From: Sclerodactyla briareus
Lineage: Eukaryota; Echinodermata; Holothuroidea; Dendrochirotida; Sclerodactylidae
Direction: 5' to 3'
Assembly: GCA_026419785.1 (NCBI GenBank)
Contig: JAODTK010003399.1
Location: 144,974 to 208,973 of the forward strand
Length of the DNA stretch: 64,000 nucleotides
Shown here: positions 1 to 11,589 of the stretch, piece by piece
How positions within the stretch are numbered: the stretch's first letter is position 1
Layout: each line of letters opens with the position of its first letter
Program-made: the position numbers and the translations under genes
Notes under the pieces: model-generated
What the model was told of the DNA's origin: nothing
Seen by the model: only the letters and a program-made list of their open reading frames with translations
Databases searched by the model: none

Positions 1-1197
1 GGTTACTGGAAGCTGTTTTTTAACCACTTCCTTCCCCAGTTTGGGAAAGACTTATTGTTTCCCCCCCCCAATGTAACACCCATAAAAACGATATTTGTAC
101 AATTAAAAATAAGTTCATAAAAGAAGTCAGCGTCGCTTGGAGTACCGCTACTTTTAGCACTCCTGATGATGATTTTGGTACTCAGATTATTGGAATAACT
201 CTCACATTAAAATTAATAACACTATTGTGTATGATAAGAAACTTCATGAAGCCGGTGTTGTTTATGTTAAAGACCTTTTTCTTCCCAATGGGACCCCTAT
301 GTCTTATGATATTTTTCGTGAGAATTATAATAGTATGAACCTTCCCTTCACTAAGTTGTAATGGGTTGTTCCCAGCGATCCCAAATTATTGGAAACACTT
401 TGGAAGCGTCATATAGTGAAAAGGTCACCTGCAAAGTCCTATTAATTGTCCTATTAAGCTATCACGTTTAGTGTATCCCTTACTGATCGCTCGTATTGTT
501 AATCCTCCTAAAGCGTGCCTCAAGTGGAAAATGCAGTTTGAGCTTACACAGCATGATTGGGAAATTATTTTCTGTAACTCTTTCAACACGCTCCTGGACA
601 GGAAAGTGGTTTATTTTCAATTTAGATTTTTGCACCGTATTCTTGGCACCAATAAACTTCTCTCATTGATGGGTAAGACAGATAATCCTATGTGTACATT
701 TTGCCATGTTGAACCGGAGACTATTGAACATCTGTTTTGGTCCTGTTACGTTACTTCTAATTTTCTTCTTAACTGTGAACAACGATTTTTGGGCCGACAA
801 TTTTCCCTCTCCAAAAGGACATTTTCTTTGGAAAGATCCAAATTGCATATAACCCTATTAACTTTTTCATACTTCATTGTAAATATTACATTTTCAACTG
901 CAAGCTTGTGGACACAGTCCCCGACTGTTGTCCCTTTTTTCATAAAATGAAATTTGTTTTGCAGTAGAGAAAAATATTGCTATGAAAAAAAATTCGCCTA
1001 AGAAATATAAAATCAGTACGCGGCAATAAGATGTTGTTTTTCAACATGCATTACGGATTTGGAAAATTAGGTTTCTACATTTTTCAACTACTTTATTTTG
1101 CTTATATGTTTATCTGTGTGTAAGCACTACTTGTTATTGTCATACCATGTATATTTTGCATTTGACTCGTTGAATAAATGAGATGGAAAAAAAAAAA
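1..1197 (+). mobile_element. 3' end of a degenerate LINE (L1/Tx1-like), cut by the window start
   Basis: Seen: the frame reading W..LFF.HFLPQFGKD from base 1, then VYDKKLHEAGVVYVKDLF and SYDIFRENYN near 225-350, and an open stretch at 471-950 with WEIIFCNSFNTLLDRK, FQFRFLHRILGTNKLL and a Cys/His cluster (CTFCHVEPETIEHLFWSC). This order matches the region downstream of the reverse transcriptase in L1/Tx1-clade elements, which ends in a CCHC-like knuckle. Stops near 360 and 445 and frame changes show it is dead. A 3' UTR follows, with AATAAA at 1173-1178 and an A-run at 1187-1197, the normal end of a poly(A)-tailed LINE. The clade is inferred from motif style; the LINE identity itself is fairly secure. 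Confidence 0.8.
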
Positions 1198-1600
1198 TCA
1201 ACGTTACATAGTATATTAGGGTAGTGATTATGGTGTAATCTAATATAGGAAGTGAAGATCCTCTTACGAGAGTCAGCTAAAGTTCCGTTATTGGTATTTG
1301 CTTCACTTTAGATCTTGGTCCATGACAACCTTCAAAGTAGCCCCAGAGAGACATTGCTTTATTTTGTGTACTTGGTGAGAGATTCGCAGATGACAAAAAG
1401 AGTGCATTTTCCAGGTTTGCCCCCTCACCAGGCCTCGGAAAGGTAGTGTCCTCTACGTGGCAAGTACATCATGAAGAAAAACATGTTCAAATCCTCCATT
1501 CTTCGTCCTGTTTCCGTATATGTTCACGCGAGGACCACTTCCATGGCACCTGATTGGGGTTGCCAATCTTGTCCTGTCTGGGGATTATTACTAAAAAAAG
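1198..1600. other. Unassigned sequence between LINE end and duplication start
   Basis: No gene, RNA or clear repeat recognised. It precedes the point (about 1601) at which similarity with the right-hand duplicate (about 51393) begins. Confidence 0.4.
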
Positions 1601-1788
1601 GTTTCCGCAATTCTGTAGAAATTAGTAATAAGAGCAATTTCCCGTTCGTGGAAATGCGTCAAGTGAGCTTCCAGTATGCTAAAAACGGGATTCATGGTAT
1701 TTTCAGAATAGTGAAATTGACGTTACCAGAAGTTTCGCTAACTTCTCAGTTGTCCGGAATCCTTTGGGTCAGACACCCGTTCCTGCCA

Positions 1789-2013
1789 GTGCGTATATAA
1801 AGGCTCTACTAAGATGATTTTTTTGTAGAGTGTAGAAAGCGCCCCTTTATCACCACCATTCCTATCTGTCTGTTTTACAGCCTAAATAAAAACTAGATGA
1901 GTCTGACGGTGCGTATATGAAAGGCTCTACTAAAATGATTTTATTAGAGTTAGAGCGCCCTTTATCACCACCATTCCTATCTGTCCTGTTTTACAGCCTA
2001 AATAAAACTAGAT
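1789..2013. repeat. Two-copy 120-bp tandem duplication, left copy only
   Basis: The unit starting GTGCGTATATAAAGGCTCTAC at 1789 recurs at 1909 (GTGCGTATATGAAAGGCTCT). Both contain TATCACCACCATTCCTATCT and end in CCTAAATAAAACTAGAT. The right duplicate (about 51695-51870) has only one diverged unit, so this expansion arose after the large duplication or was lost from the right copy. Confidence 0.75.
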
Positions 2014-2804
2014 TACACCAAATTCTTTATGTGTCTTTCGACAGTGTTTCACTCTGAATTATTCCTTGTTTACTCATTCCTCAAGCGATGTAACTATCTT
2101 TATCGGTAACAAGGTTGTTGTTTCACAAGCCCCAAAAAACAATACATTAGGGATATCCGGCCTCGGAAGACAGGAGTATCAAATAATCGAGTAACGTTTC
2201 TAGGTCACGAGATATGTACGTCCTTATGAGGCTTCTTACCCACATGACCTACTAACTGGTGGATAGTTGTGGACTTGCCGGAATATTTTCAGTTACTTCA
2301 ATAGGCATTTGACGTTGGCTGGTTAGATAGACATTATCTTGTAGGGTTTTTTTTGCTTCATGTGTCTATCCATCGCTGTACAGATGCTTGTTTCAAGCTA
2401 GGATTCCATAGATGCGTATGCGGATCCGGTACGCATGTAAAAACAAATGCGAATTCACGTGAGCTGCATGAGATGGGGACAGTGTCCTGAATATATTCCT
2501 TTCAGTTTGCGAAGATAGATATTAGTACCACAGGGGGTGGGGAATCTAAATGGAAGCAAACCAACACTGAATAGGCAAAATGAGCACATGTACCAATGCG
2601 TATACGAATGCGTATCCACGCGAATGAATGGTATGGATCATCTTCATCATAAAGTCATTCAACGACAATATGCAGAAACTGCTGTATTTTATGGTCTTTC
2701 CGTATGAACCTAGTGTGTTCTCTTCCGGGACAAACGTTCGTTTTCGCGACATGAAGGCTAACCTGTAACATTGGGCGTATTTCCTCCATGATATAATATT
2801 AATA

Positions 2805-3057
2805 TTGAGAGTTTATATAGCGCAACTTACACAGGGCTGTATCAAGTGCTCTTCACAAATATTACCCTGGTCATTGGAACAACCTGTTGGTGCGCTTTGA
2901 CACAGGTTGCACCTCACAGGTAACCCATTTAGCACCTGGGTGGAGAGAAGCAATCGGGATAAAGCACCTTGCTCAGGGCACAACGTGGACTCGAACTCAC
3001 GACCTCTGGGTTATAAACTCAACGCATTAACCGATCAGGCCACCACGCTCCCTGTAT
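2805..3057 (-). mobile_element. tRNA-derived SINE, left-copy specific
   Basis: Read on the minus strand, the element begins GGAGCGTGGTGGCCTGATCG (A-box-like) and has GTGAGTTCGAGTCC (B box) about 50 bases later, the spacing of a tRNA promoter. It then passes through a body typical of invertebrate tRNA SINEs and ends in GCTATATAAAC-like sequence toward 2810. The right duplicate passes from the CTCCAT-like motif straight to the flank near 52960-52985 without it, so this is an insertion in the left copy. Confidence 0.7.
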
Positions 3058-3979
3058 ATGTAACGTCTACCTGCCCCCGTATACAGATAATGTATATGGT
3101 ATACGGATGGACTCTTCGATTCAGGGTTATATGCATGGTGTTACTCTATTCCCCTATATAATATACATCACGAACATCCAGTTCCATGAAACAGGTCAAA
3201 TTATTCCTTGTTCAAAATATAGTTTTACATTTTGGACTATAACATACGGCATACTGATTTGCTATCATTTCCATATGTCTTTATATGAGTTTTAGACATG
3301 GGCCGAGCTAAGTTCTTCGCACTCTTGCTGGGCACGCCCAATCGTTTGAAGAGATCGCGTGTTTTCTGGCTGTCGCGTTTTTCTCGTTTTTTGGATGAGA
3401 GCCATGCGGGCAATGGAAAGAAAAAACGCATTCTGTTTTAATGCATTAATTTGCATCATAAACAGCCAATAAGGGCGAAACTATCCTAATACCATGGAAA
3501 ATTGTTTTTGCGGGTAAGAATGTGGTTTCACATTCCATTCCACAGGATGATGTTTACAATTGTAACAGCTTTTACTATGTGACGGAGCTCTTCGATGTAA
3601 GATAATATCAACGAAAGGGCATGTTTCAAGTATGACGCACATTAACACCTATGCCTTTACGGGCTCTGTTCCCGTGTATTCATCATGTAACAACTGAATA
3701 CGATCTATATCTTCAGTGGCACCACTTTCGGGAAGAAAATTACACTTATCACGTGAAGCAGATAATTATTCTCTACCGTTTTTCATGGTTTAGGTTTTGA
3801 TGTTTTACGCGACGAACAAAAGCTCTCTCGTTTAGACGAGACTTATTGCAAATATCCGAAACGAACCTCGGAAACCCAATCATAAATCCGCTGCATTGCG
3901 ATGAACCATGTAGTGAAGACCTCGCACATCGTTACTGCAAATACACCCACCATCCCACCTATGGGGAAAAAACGTTCGG

Positions 3980-4050
3980 TGACTGCTAGAATTCGAACCC
4001 AGAATGTATGCTCGTAAACCATCACTGACACCACTCGGCCATTCTTTCGC
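3980..4050 (-). mobile_element. tRNA-like SINE head
   Basis: On the minus strand: GAATGGCCGAGTGG (A box, Ser/Leu-tRNA style), then GGGTTCGAATTC (B box) about 45 bases later. It does not read as an intact tRNA, since no convincing acceptor pairing is seen, so a SINE head or tRNA pseudogene is the best call. Confidence 0.5.
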
Positions 4051-4089
4051 TTTTTAGTTCAACACCTTTGAGGTATACGTATATATAGG

Positions 4090-4205
4090 CCAAAAGACAA
4101 CAACAACGCCAAAAGACAACAACAACGCCAAAAGACAACAACAACGCCAAAAGACAACAACAACGCCAAAAGACAACAACAACGCCAAAAGACAACAAAC
4201 AAGTC
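4090..4205 (+). repeat. 19-bp minisatellite, interrupted by a hAT element
   Basis: Unit CCAAAAGACAACAACAACG, near-perfect for about 5.7 copies from 4090. The motif CAAAAGACAACAAAAGAC resumes at about 5170, on the other side of the element at 4206-5161, so the element appears to have landed inside the array. Confidence 0.85.
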
Positions 4206-5161
4206 CAGGGGTCGGACCGTTTTGAAAGTGGGGGGGGGGACACATCGAACGCAAATGTCTATCTAAGCGAAGCGCCACCATCGGTTGGCGCGAAGCATAG
4301 CACGAAAATTCAGATTTCCATACCCTCCAGATCGACGAAAACGGCACTTGCCAGGCTCAATAGCCCCATCACATGTGTGATTTGAGTAAAAGACAGACAA
4401 AAAAGTTGTCATTGTGCATACTAAGATGATTTACCAACTATCACACATGGTATTTTTTATTACCTTTCCTACTCGGCTTTGTTTGCGTGGGATCCAGGAG
4501 TCAACCGAACGGTCTCTGGTGGATCGGAGGGAAAGGCCATAGGCGAACGGGACCACTTCAATTTGGGAGCAGAAAATTGGTACCCGAATTTTACAAATCA
4601 GTCATTGGAACTACCGCGAAAAAAACTTGCTTGTTTTCCGGGCATTTCATCGAAATAAAATTCCACGAATTTTCGCCCGAATTTTTCATCTCGGAAAAAT
4701 TGGGGGGGGGGGAAGGCAGTCTGCCCCAAGGCTTCTGAAATTAATCGAGTGAACAAAATGATTCGAAGCATTACAACGCATATTTTGCCTACAACGCCTG
4801 GAAGAAAACCGCCATTGCGCGCGAAACACTTGAAAAATTATGCACTTTTGGCTATTCGATTTAAAATTCGATAACTCGGTATGAAACATGGTTAATCCTT
4901 CCACTTCAGCACTAGTCGGTTCCAGATCATCACCTGGGGTCCACGCCTGGAATTGGGACTTACGACAATTTCCAACGCGATTATTGTTTGGTTAGACAAA
5001 AATTGAATCGTTTTAGAGTGATACAAATCGGGCATGTGCCTATTGTTTTTTTATTACGGTCCGGAAAAGGGGGGGGACAAACGATATGATACCCCCCCCC
5101 ACACACACTTTTGAAAGTGGGGGACATGTCCCCCCCCGTCCCCCACCTGTTGACGTACATG
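4206..5161. mobile_element. Non-autonomous hAT-type element, copy 1
   Basis: Starts CAGGGG-TCGGACCGTTTTGA and ends CACCTGTTGACGTACATG. It is similar to copy 2 (10049-10967) along its length, with G-runs of different length. The internal ends carry mirrored G-rich motifs (GAAAGTGGGGGGG). Flanks AACAAGTC and ACAACGTC are a plausible degraded 8-bp target duplication within the 19-bp array. No transposase reading frame is seen. It is absent from the right duplicate between 53945 and 54350. Confidence 0.75.
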
Positions 5162-6600
5162 ACAACGTCAAAAGACAACAAAAGACCCCGAAGACAACAA
5201 AACTATTGCCCTTTTGGCGTTCCAGAGACTAAGGCTAGTTGAAGATAATCAGGTGGTTACACTTTGACGAACCGGTGACATATTTTGCACATGAACCGCA
5301 AGTTGCTTGAACGATTCGAACACAATAGTAGTTTTCATCAGACCTTGACGAGGAGGGGCTTCATCATCTTGCTTGGTTGATAGCTGGGAATTTGGCCTGT
5401 TCGCAGAAAGACTCTCGATTTGGCGCGAATGGCGCTCCGGCATGTTACCGAGCTGGTCCATCATTTTATCGTTCTCCCGATCTCTTGTTGTCGTGCATAC
5501 ATTATAAATACGCACCATACTATAAACGGGTTATATGAGTCAATCGCGTAATTCAGGAAATGTTGGAAATGTTCGGAAATGTTCAGTTTAGCAGTCCTCA
5601 TCGTTCACATCGAAAAAATGGAAGGTTCTTTAGTTGTGACTCATCTGTGGACCATCCGTACACAAACACAAAAGGAAATATCTTCCTCGATCAATCTGCT
5701 GAACTTCAACCTCGGAATGATCGTTTTTTTCATCCTGTTTTTTTTTCAATGATATTTTTTTGATTTTTCTTTGATATGTCTGTCCTAAGCTCGCACTTGA
5801 TATTTGATATCAAATATACAAAGCGCTGTCCGCGGGCCAAAATCGCCCCGCAGATGATGCATTCCGACATACCATAAAAACCAAACTATGTTAAGGTTTT
5901 CAGACAAGAAAGGTAATAGGAATTGTTAACGAACGTTCATAAACAACGATGGAAAACGTAGATGCATGCATTAAAATGTCACTATCAATAAAATATTGAG
6001 ACCACTTTTAGTCGCCTAATATTGTGAGCACTATATATTTTCCGGGGCCCGGTGTTAGGAATATTTTTTGTTTGATATTAATGCTCATCTAGAACTATCA
6101 TTTGCGACCCACAAACATCCCTTCTTTTCGGGACAATTTGTGCTACGCTGCTTGGCGAATCATGGTGCCACTTGCCCACTTCACCTAAATCTAAAATCGC
6201 ATGAACTGCTAGAGCAATATTCTTTTTAATGTAAAGTTTAACGTAAGTTCAATTTTAATTTATGAATATAAAAAATGACCACATGCCCCTCACCATTTGG
6301 CATAGCACAGCTAAGGTGGAAAAGTCACGGTCTTGTGAAGGTTTTTTAAATGAAAAAATGGAGATCTGGTCTCGTCATTTGGCATCAGTTAAAGACCTTA
6401 CTCAAAGATTTCTACGCGCCGGCGAAACCAATTAACCGCTTTCCGTAAGTATAGGCCCAGCTTCGCATGAACATAGAGATACTAAGGTGAACTTAACATT
6501 GCTGCCGGGGAACCTCCAACGTGGTATATCACCCATATGTGAGCAATCAGTGGGAGATAATGTCAATTCATTGATAACGACTGAGATCGAGTGGGGTCCG
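5162..6600. other. Diverged duplicated intergenic DNA, no gene seen
   Basis: 5249-5560 aligns with 54349-55060 of the right duplicate. The minus strand has an open frame there with TTRDRE in both copies, but it is short, low in conserved signal and interrupted differently in each copy. Nothing recognisable lies in 5770-6600. Confidence 0.4.
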
Positions 6601-6915
6601 ATGAGGCTAAAACGAAAGTTTGTCCCAAAATTATGGCCATCTCTGAGATGCGCAAATCAGTGATAAAAAGTTTTGTAAATAAATTCAAAATGGCCCCAGG
6701 TGGGGTCCATATGGAACAGAATGAAAGTTAGTCCCAAACGATCGCCGTGTCCGAAACGCGCAATCAGCTATTAAAAATTTTTCGCCAAAAATCCAAAATG
6801 GCCACCGGGTGGGTCCCAAGGGCCGAAAAACGGAAGTTGGTCTCAAAACAATCGCCATGTTCCGAAACGCGCAAATCAGCGATAAAAAGAAGTGTCGTCG
6901 AAAATCCAATATAGC
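6600..6915. repeat. About 110-bp tandem repeat, three diverged units
   Basis: The core ATCGCC.TGT.CGAAACGCGC followed by AATCAGCGATAAAAAG occurs near 6629 (diverged), 6740 and 6848. Each is followed by AATCCAAAATGGCC-like sequence and a GGTGGGGTCC-like block. No counterpart is seen at the matching place in the right duplicate. Confidence 0.7.
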
Positions 6916-7049
6916 CCCGCTCTCGTGGTGGTGCGGCGACGCCCAATTTCGAACTCATCCGGGATTATCATCCGACAAAACACTTTGTGCAAGTGTCAAG
7001 TCAAAATCTGACAATGCGTTGGAGATTATCGCGCTAACACGGAAATTCT

Positions 7050-7165
7050 TCGGCGGCGGCGCGGTGGCCAGGCGGTGGCAGCGGCGGCAGCGGCGGCAGC
7101 GCCGGCAGCGGCGGGACGGCGGCAGCGGCGGCAGCGGCGGCAGCGGCGGCAGCGCCGGCAGCGGC
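7050..7165. repeat. GGC/GGCGGCAGC microsatellite
   Basis: Runs of GGCGGCAGC with a few substitutions, very GC-rich against an AT-rich background. It gives long spurious open frames on both strands (LPPLPPLPP and GGSGGSGGS). Confidence 0.9.
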
Positions 7166-8062
7166 GAAGACAAACCAAATATTCCCCCATGTGGGGATAT
7201 AATAAATTTGACAGTTACCTTAGTATCCATTGAAAGGTTCATCTGTAAATCACAATTTGGCATTTAATAATGATTGAATTTTGACCAACAATTGCTACGC
7301 TCGCGGCATGAATCCTCCTGCCGCTTTTGCTTGGATCGGCCTGGGCAATCAAAGCAAGATATGAGATGGCTAAGGTGGAGCTCACTAATATGCAAAAAAG
7401 ACGTGAATTGTAGCCAAAAGCCTATCACTGAGTATTTTCGAGAACGAAGTTTTAGGTGTTGCTTTACTTCCATAAGCCGGAAAGTGGGAGGAGTTTTTTG
7501 CTGGCTATCTGACGAAACATTGCATGTATGTTGCGCGCCAACCCGTGGTGTCGCTCTGCTTATAACGTCATCACCTGCTGATGGGGCCTCCTCCAAAAAT
7601 CAATTTTTGCACGACGCCCCTGCTCAACATCAGTTTGTGGTCCGAGCCTTCCCTCAAATTTCAATCTACTGTTATCCTCCTCCCACTGTCCACGCTTCCG
7701 GAGCGCAACCACTTTTTTTTTATATCCCTGCCAGCACTTCTCTCATATAAGGTCCTTCTGTTAGAGCGTTTGTTGTCCTTCCAATGTCTCCAACATGGAA
7801 AACACCGATGGCCGAGGCCCCATAAACCGATGGCCGAATACCATTCAACCGCCCCCCCCCCCCTCTCCCCTCCTATTGAAGTGGGCGAGAATGAGTTTCT
7901 AATCCATGTATACTCAGTCACCTGTTTCAATTCCCGAGGTATAATACCTTTGTTTTCACAGTGGAAGGACAGCCAGACTCGGCGCGTTCTGACGTTTGAC
8001 CCCACCTGGCGAAGCTGAGTTGTAGGGTCGGGGTGGAGTTATCAAGGTCCGTGACGCCCGAT

Positions 8063-8104
8063 ATGGACGAGACGTTTCGGAGGGCCATTGTCCTCCTAAT
8101 GTAC
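8063..8104 (+). CDS. Candidate signal-peptide exon of the receptor gene
   Basis: Seen: an ATG followed by MDETFRRAIVLLMY, with two arginines and then a hydrophobic run, as at the start of a signal peptide. GTATAT or GTACGT could serve as donor. The block CCCGATATGGACGAGACG is almost unchanged in the right copy at 55943 (MDETFRRAAVLLMY), while flanking DNA has drifted, which suggests constraint. It lies about 640 bases upstream of the SUEL exon on the same strand. The exon holding the N-terminal half of the lectin domain was not found, so linkage to the gene is inference. It may simply be a well-preserved stretch. Confidence 0.35.
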
Positions 8105-8553
8105 GTATATATTCAACAGAAACACACTTAAGATGTCATACAACTGCATGCCCAACATGAACCAAATTATGAAATCCCACAACACGCGCCTGGCGGAGAA
8201 AGCATGCGCGCCCTCCACTCCCACCAGAACTGCAACTAGATTGCAGGGTAAAGGCCGAATGTCCACTTCGTGGAGAGTGCTTGGTAAAGTCGGTTGTATA
8301 TAAAGCCACAGTAATTGCGGGACATGCCAAAAGAATATGTGGGCCTTGCAGGAAGTAAATTCAAAGTCTTTCCTCCATAGGCGATACGCGAACTATCCAA
8401 ATACGTTTGGGAACTGAAAGATAATGGGTTTGACTCTTCGATTTGTTGGGAAGTAATCAAGCGTTCGAACAGTTGCCTGATCGCCGTGCAATACAGGCGC
8501 GTGCGTGAAAGACCGTGTAACATAACTATGTGTAAATTGTGTTACAGGCTTAT

Positions 8554-8606
8554 ATTTATGTATGTATGTATGTATGTATGTATGTATGTATTATGTATGT
8601 ATGTAT
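8554..8606. repeat. (TATG)n microsatellite
   Basis: About 13 TATG units with one interruption. A shorter TATG run occurs at the corresponding place in the right duplicate (about 55991-56045). Confidence 0.95.
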
Positions 8607-8746
8607 TCGACACAGGTTATACGGAAATTTGACAACGATCTGGCGAATCAATGCATTGTATAGATGTATGAACTACCACTCGTCACATATTTAAGGTGGC
8701 ACGTATTACGTTGGATCATGTCTTTCATTTTTTCATCTCGCCACAG

Positions 8747-8897
8747 AGGAGTAATTGTCCATGGGCGCCAAATTCTCTGATGATAGTCCAACGGAGATGT
8801 GATGCTGAACTAGCGTGCAGAATCGAAGCTCATGACGATGTGTTCGGGGAGCGGTGTGGGGATACTATGCTTTACCTACGCGTTGAATTTAGCTGTG
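8747..8897 (+). CDS. Adhesion GPCR exon: C-terminal half of a SUEL/Gal_Lectin domain
   Basis: A lectin-like module for the extracellular N-terminus; SUEL domains bind rhamnose or galactose-type sugars or protein partners. Seen: acceptor CTCGCCACAG at 8737-8746, open through 50 codons, donor GTAAGT at 8898. The peptide holds CPWAPNSL, VQRRCDAELACRIEA, FGERCGDTMLYL and VEFSC. This matches the second half of the family pattern (V..rC.g...C.v.a...FG..C..t..YL.V.Y.C), with its cysteines in place. The exon ends with one base of a codon (phase 1), exactly what the EGF exon needs. Known latrophilins also place this lectin domain at the N-terminus. The first half of the domain should be in an earlier exon that I could not locate. 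A decayed duplicate lies at 57166-57313. Confidence 0.75.
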
Positions 8898-9514
8898 GTA
8901 AGTGTTCAATGTGACCTTATGTTATCTGCACGCCCTGTATAGTGCCACTCCACGTCGTAATTATTGCTGTCGTTCCCCACCAGGTGCGCAAATTGTATTC
9001 ACTTTAGGCTACTCAGGGTCCTAATTGTCGCCTGGGTGGAAACAAGTCATTGAATATAACATCACGTCTTCATTCCAGGGCACATTGGATAACTGATAGT
9101 TTATCATTGGAATTTAACCTCACAAACTTCCGGTCTACACTACAGTGTAGAGCTGTACTGCCTGAGCTAATCAGAACTAGTATAATTTAACTTCTTATTG
9201 CTTGAGAATGCCACACTGCAAATTGATTCACAAAAATACAAATATGCGTCCACTTCGTTTGAAATTTAGATTCTTCGTTTCTAAATATGTAGAGATTCGA
9301 CTGATCTGGTAGTCTGTTATAAATTCGTTAACGAGGTGGAAACGTCCCAAAAGGTAGTTGTTGTAAAAGATAGGTTCACTGAAATATGAATTCTCGGTGG
9401 GAATCGCCATTCTCGGCCCGTCTTGCATTTTAATGACTCTCACAATTTCTGGAGATTCTAAATTCTGTAAGAAAATCATCATCAAACACAGGTTGACTTA
9501 GAAAGCATTCGATG

Positions 9515-9680
9515 AATCGGATTGGCTCAGTCAGTGGAGCCCCAAACTGCAGATCGAAAGGTTTTGAGTTCGAATCCCACATGTCGATTAGCTTCTCCCT
9601 GTGTGTCATTAGGCAATTAAGACACGTAACGCTCCGAGCATGTTTAATATAACATTAGAAAACGCTATATAAGAATATGA
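9515..9680 (+). mobile_element. tRNA-derived SINE shared by both duplicates
   Basis: GATTGGCTCAGTCAGTGG (A box) and GAGTTCGAATCCCAC (B box), then a tail ending near ACGCTATATAAGAATATG. The same head is at 58018-58100 in the right copy, so this insertion predates the segmental duplication. Confidence 0.65.
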
Positions 9681-10040
9681 TATTATATATCTGAAGATCG
9701 AAATGGTCATTTGTTTTCGAATGTTTCTCAATACTTTGAGATTAACAGTTACAAAACGCACGTTGTAGCGGCGGTGAACAGATGAATTGGAAAAATGAGA
9801 GACTTTGCAACTGCATTTATAATTACCATACTAAAAGGTCTGCGAAGCACAAAACTAGAAATAAAATGACGGATCCCCCCACATAATTGACTTTGGATTC
9901 CGTGGGTGTTTTCCGTCATTATCATACCGTAATGTCATAAATGCGGAGCGTTCAATAGTGAATGCAGCCGAGTACGTACACCCTCATCGTCGCACCTGCT
10001 ATGGTGTATATTATACTGGCAATGAGTATCGGCATCGACT

Positions 10041-10975
10041 CATTGTACCAGGGGCGTCGGAGCGTTTCGAAAGTGGGGGGGACACATCGAATGCAAATGA
10101 CCATCTAAGCGGAGCGCCACCCTCGGTTGGCGCGGATCGTACAAAGAAAATTACAGTTTTCATACCCTCCAGATCGACGAAACGGCACTTGCCAGGCTCA
10201 ATAGCACCCATCTACATGTGTGATTTGAGTTAAAGACAGACACAAAGTTGTCATTACGCATACTAAGATGATTTACTAAGTATCACACATGGTATTTTTT
10301 CTTATTACCTTTTCTACTCTGGCTTTGTTTGCGTGGGATCCAGGGGTCTACCGAACGCGGAAACTACCGCGCGCGCGCGGAGCGCGCGAAAAAAAAATTG
10401 CATGTTTTCCGGGCATTTATCGAAAAAGGACTGGCAAAAAAACTCATTTTTCACTTTGCTTTTTTCCTTCCCAAATTTTCCAAGAATTTTCGCCCGAATT
10501 TTTCATCTCAGAAAAATTGGGGGGGGGGGGCAGTCTGCCCCCAAGGCTCTGAAATAATCGAGTGAACGAAATGATTGAAGCATTACATCGCATATTTAGC
10601 CTACAACGCCAGGAAGAGAAAAACGCCATTGCGCGCGAAAACACAGAAAAATTAGCACTTTTTGGCTATTCCATTTAAAATTCGAGAACTCGGCATGAAG
10701 CATGGGTATCCTTCAACTTCGGCCCTAGTCGAGTCCAGATCTTCACACGGGGTCCGTACCTGGAATTAGTGGACTTAAGACAATTTCCAACGCGATTATT
10801 GTTTGGTTAGACAAAATTGAATCAGTTTAGAGTGATGCAAAATCGGGCATGTGCCTATTATTTCTCATCACGGTCCGGAAAGTGGGGGGACAAACGATAT
10901 GATATCCCCCCCACTTTTGAAAGTGGGGGGGACATGTCCCCCCGTCCCCCACCTGTTGACGCCCATGCATTGTAC
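10041..10975. mobile_element. Non-autonomous hAT-type element, copy 2, with perfect 8-bp target duplication
   Basis: The element proper is 10049-10967 (919 bp), flanked by CATTGTAC on both sides (10041-10048 and 10968-10975). Its ends are CAGGGGCGTC and, read inward from the other end, CATGGGCGTC, a 10-bp inverted repeat with one mismatch. Ends beginning CAGGGGCG and 8-bp target duplications are the known signature of hAT transposons. There is no transposase frame. It is similar throughout to copy 1 at 4206-5161. The corresponding interval of the right duplicate lacks it. Confidence 0.88.
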
Positions 10976-11200
10976 CACGTCGTTGAAGGGTCTGAATCTG
11001 TTGCCACAGTTAAAAAAACTAGGCGACGAAAACTGATCGCCTCAATTAGAATATTAAAAAAAACATGGCCACAATCTCGATAAGGATCGCGCGGAGCTTC
11101 GAGTTATCGATTCCACACATGAGACACATTAAACATGCAAACTTGTGATATTTTATTACCGTGTCACGTTCCTTCATTTCGCTATCCAACCTCGTTTCAG

Positions 11201-11331
11201 AACCTTTGACGTGCGAAAATTTCGCTTCAAGTGAATGTATGGGAGGGAGTGCTTGTCACGACACCGCTGACGGTATAAACTGTACTTGTGATGACGGCTA
11301 TGTGCGAGATCAAAACGGAGAATGTTCGGTA
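11201..11331 (+). CDS. Adhesion GPCR exon: EGF-like domain
   Basis: Extracellular module of the receptor. Seen: acceptor CTCGTTTCAG at 11191-11200. The first two bases complete a Glu codon with the phase-1 G from the SUEL exon, giving ...VEFSC-EPLTC. Six cysteines lie in EGF order: CENFASSEC, GGSAC, INCTC, DDGYVRDQNGEC. The best donor is GTAAGT at 11332, leaving phase 0; GTAGTA at 11329 is also phase 0. The next GAIN exon starts in phase 0, so the join is consistent. The right duplicate has a broken version at 62844-62975. No second EGF is needed to keep the frame, though an extra exon in the 5-kb intron cannot be excluded. Confidence 0.85.
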
Positions 11332-11589
11332 GTAAGTTGTATAGGGGACTGCATATAGAAGGCCTAATATATTATCATGGGAGAAAGAGTAAGTTATATC
11401 TTATGAGTCGATTGTCATCAACACCAAAGAGAGAAGAATGAGAGTGAAATTGCCCCTTATACTTTCACGTAGGTTTCCAACAATGAATGGAGCGTCTTTA
11501 TTAAGGACTATGGTTGTTATTGTAAACTCAAATCAACGGTCATACTCTTTGCAGAGTACCGCATATGAATGATTTTTTATTATTATCTC

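Noticed and set aside
3300..3440. Plus-strand frame ending NGKKKRILF in a left-specific segment
   Set aside because: Too short to classify; no family motif recognised.
5249..5518. Minus-strand frame partly matched in the right duplicate (TTRDRE)
   Set aside because: Similarity is explained by the segmental duplication. The frames diverge and end differently, with no sign of amino-acid constraint.
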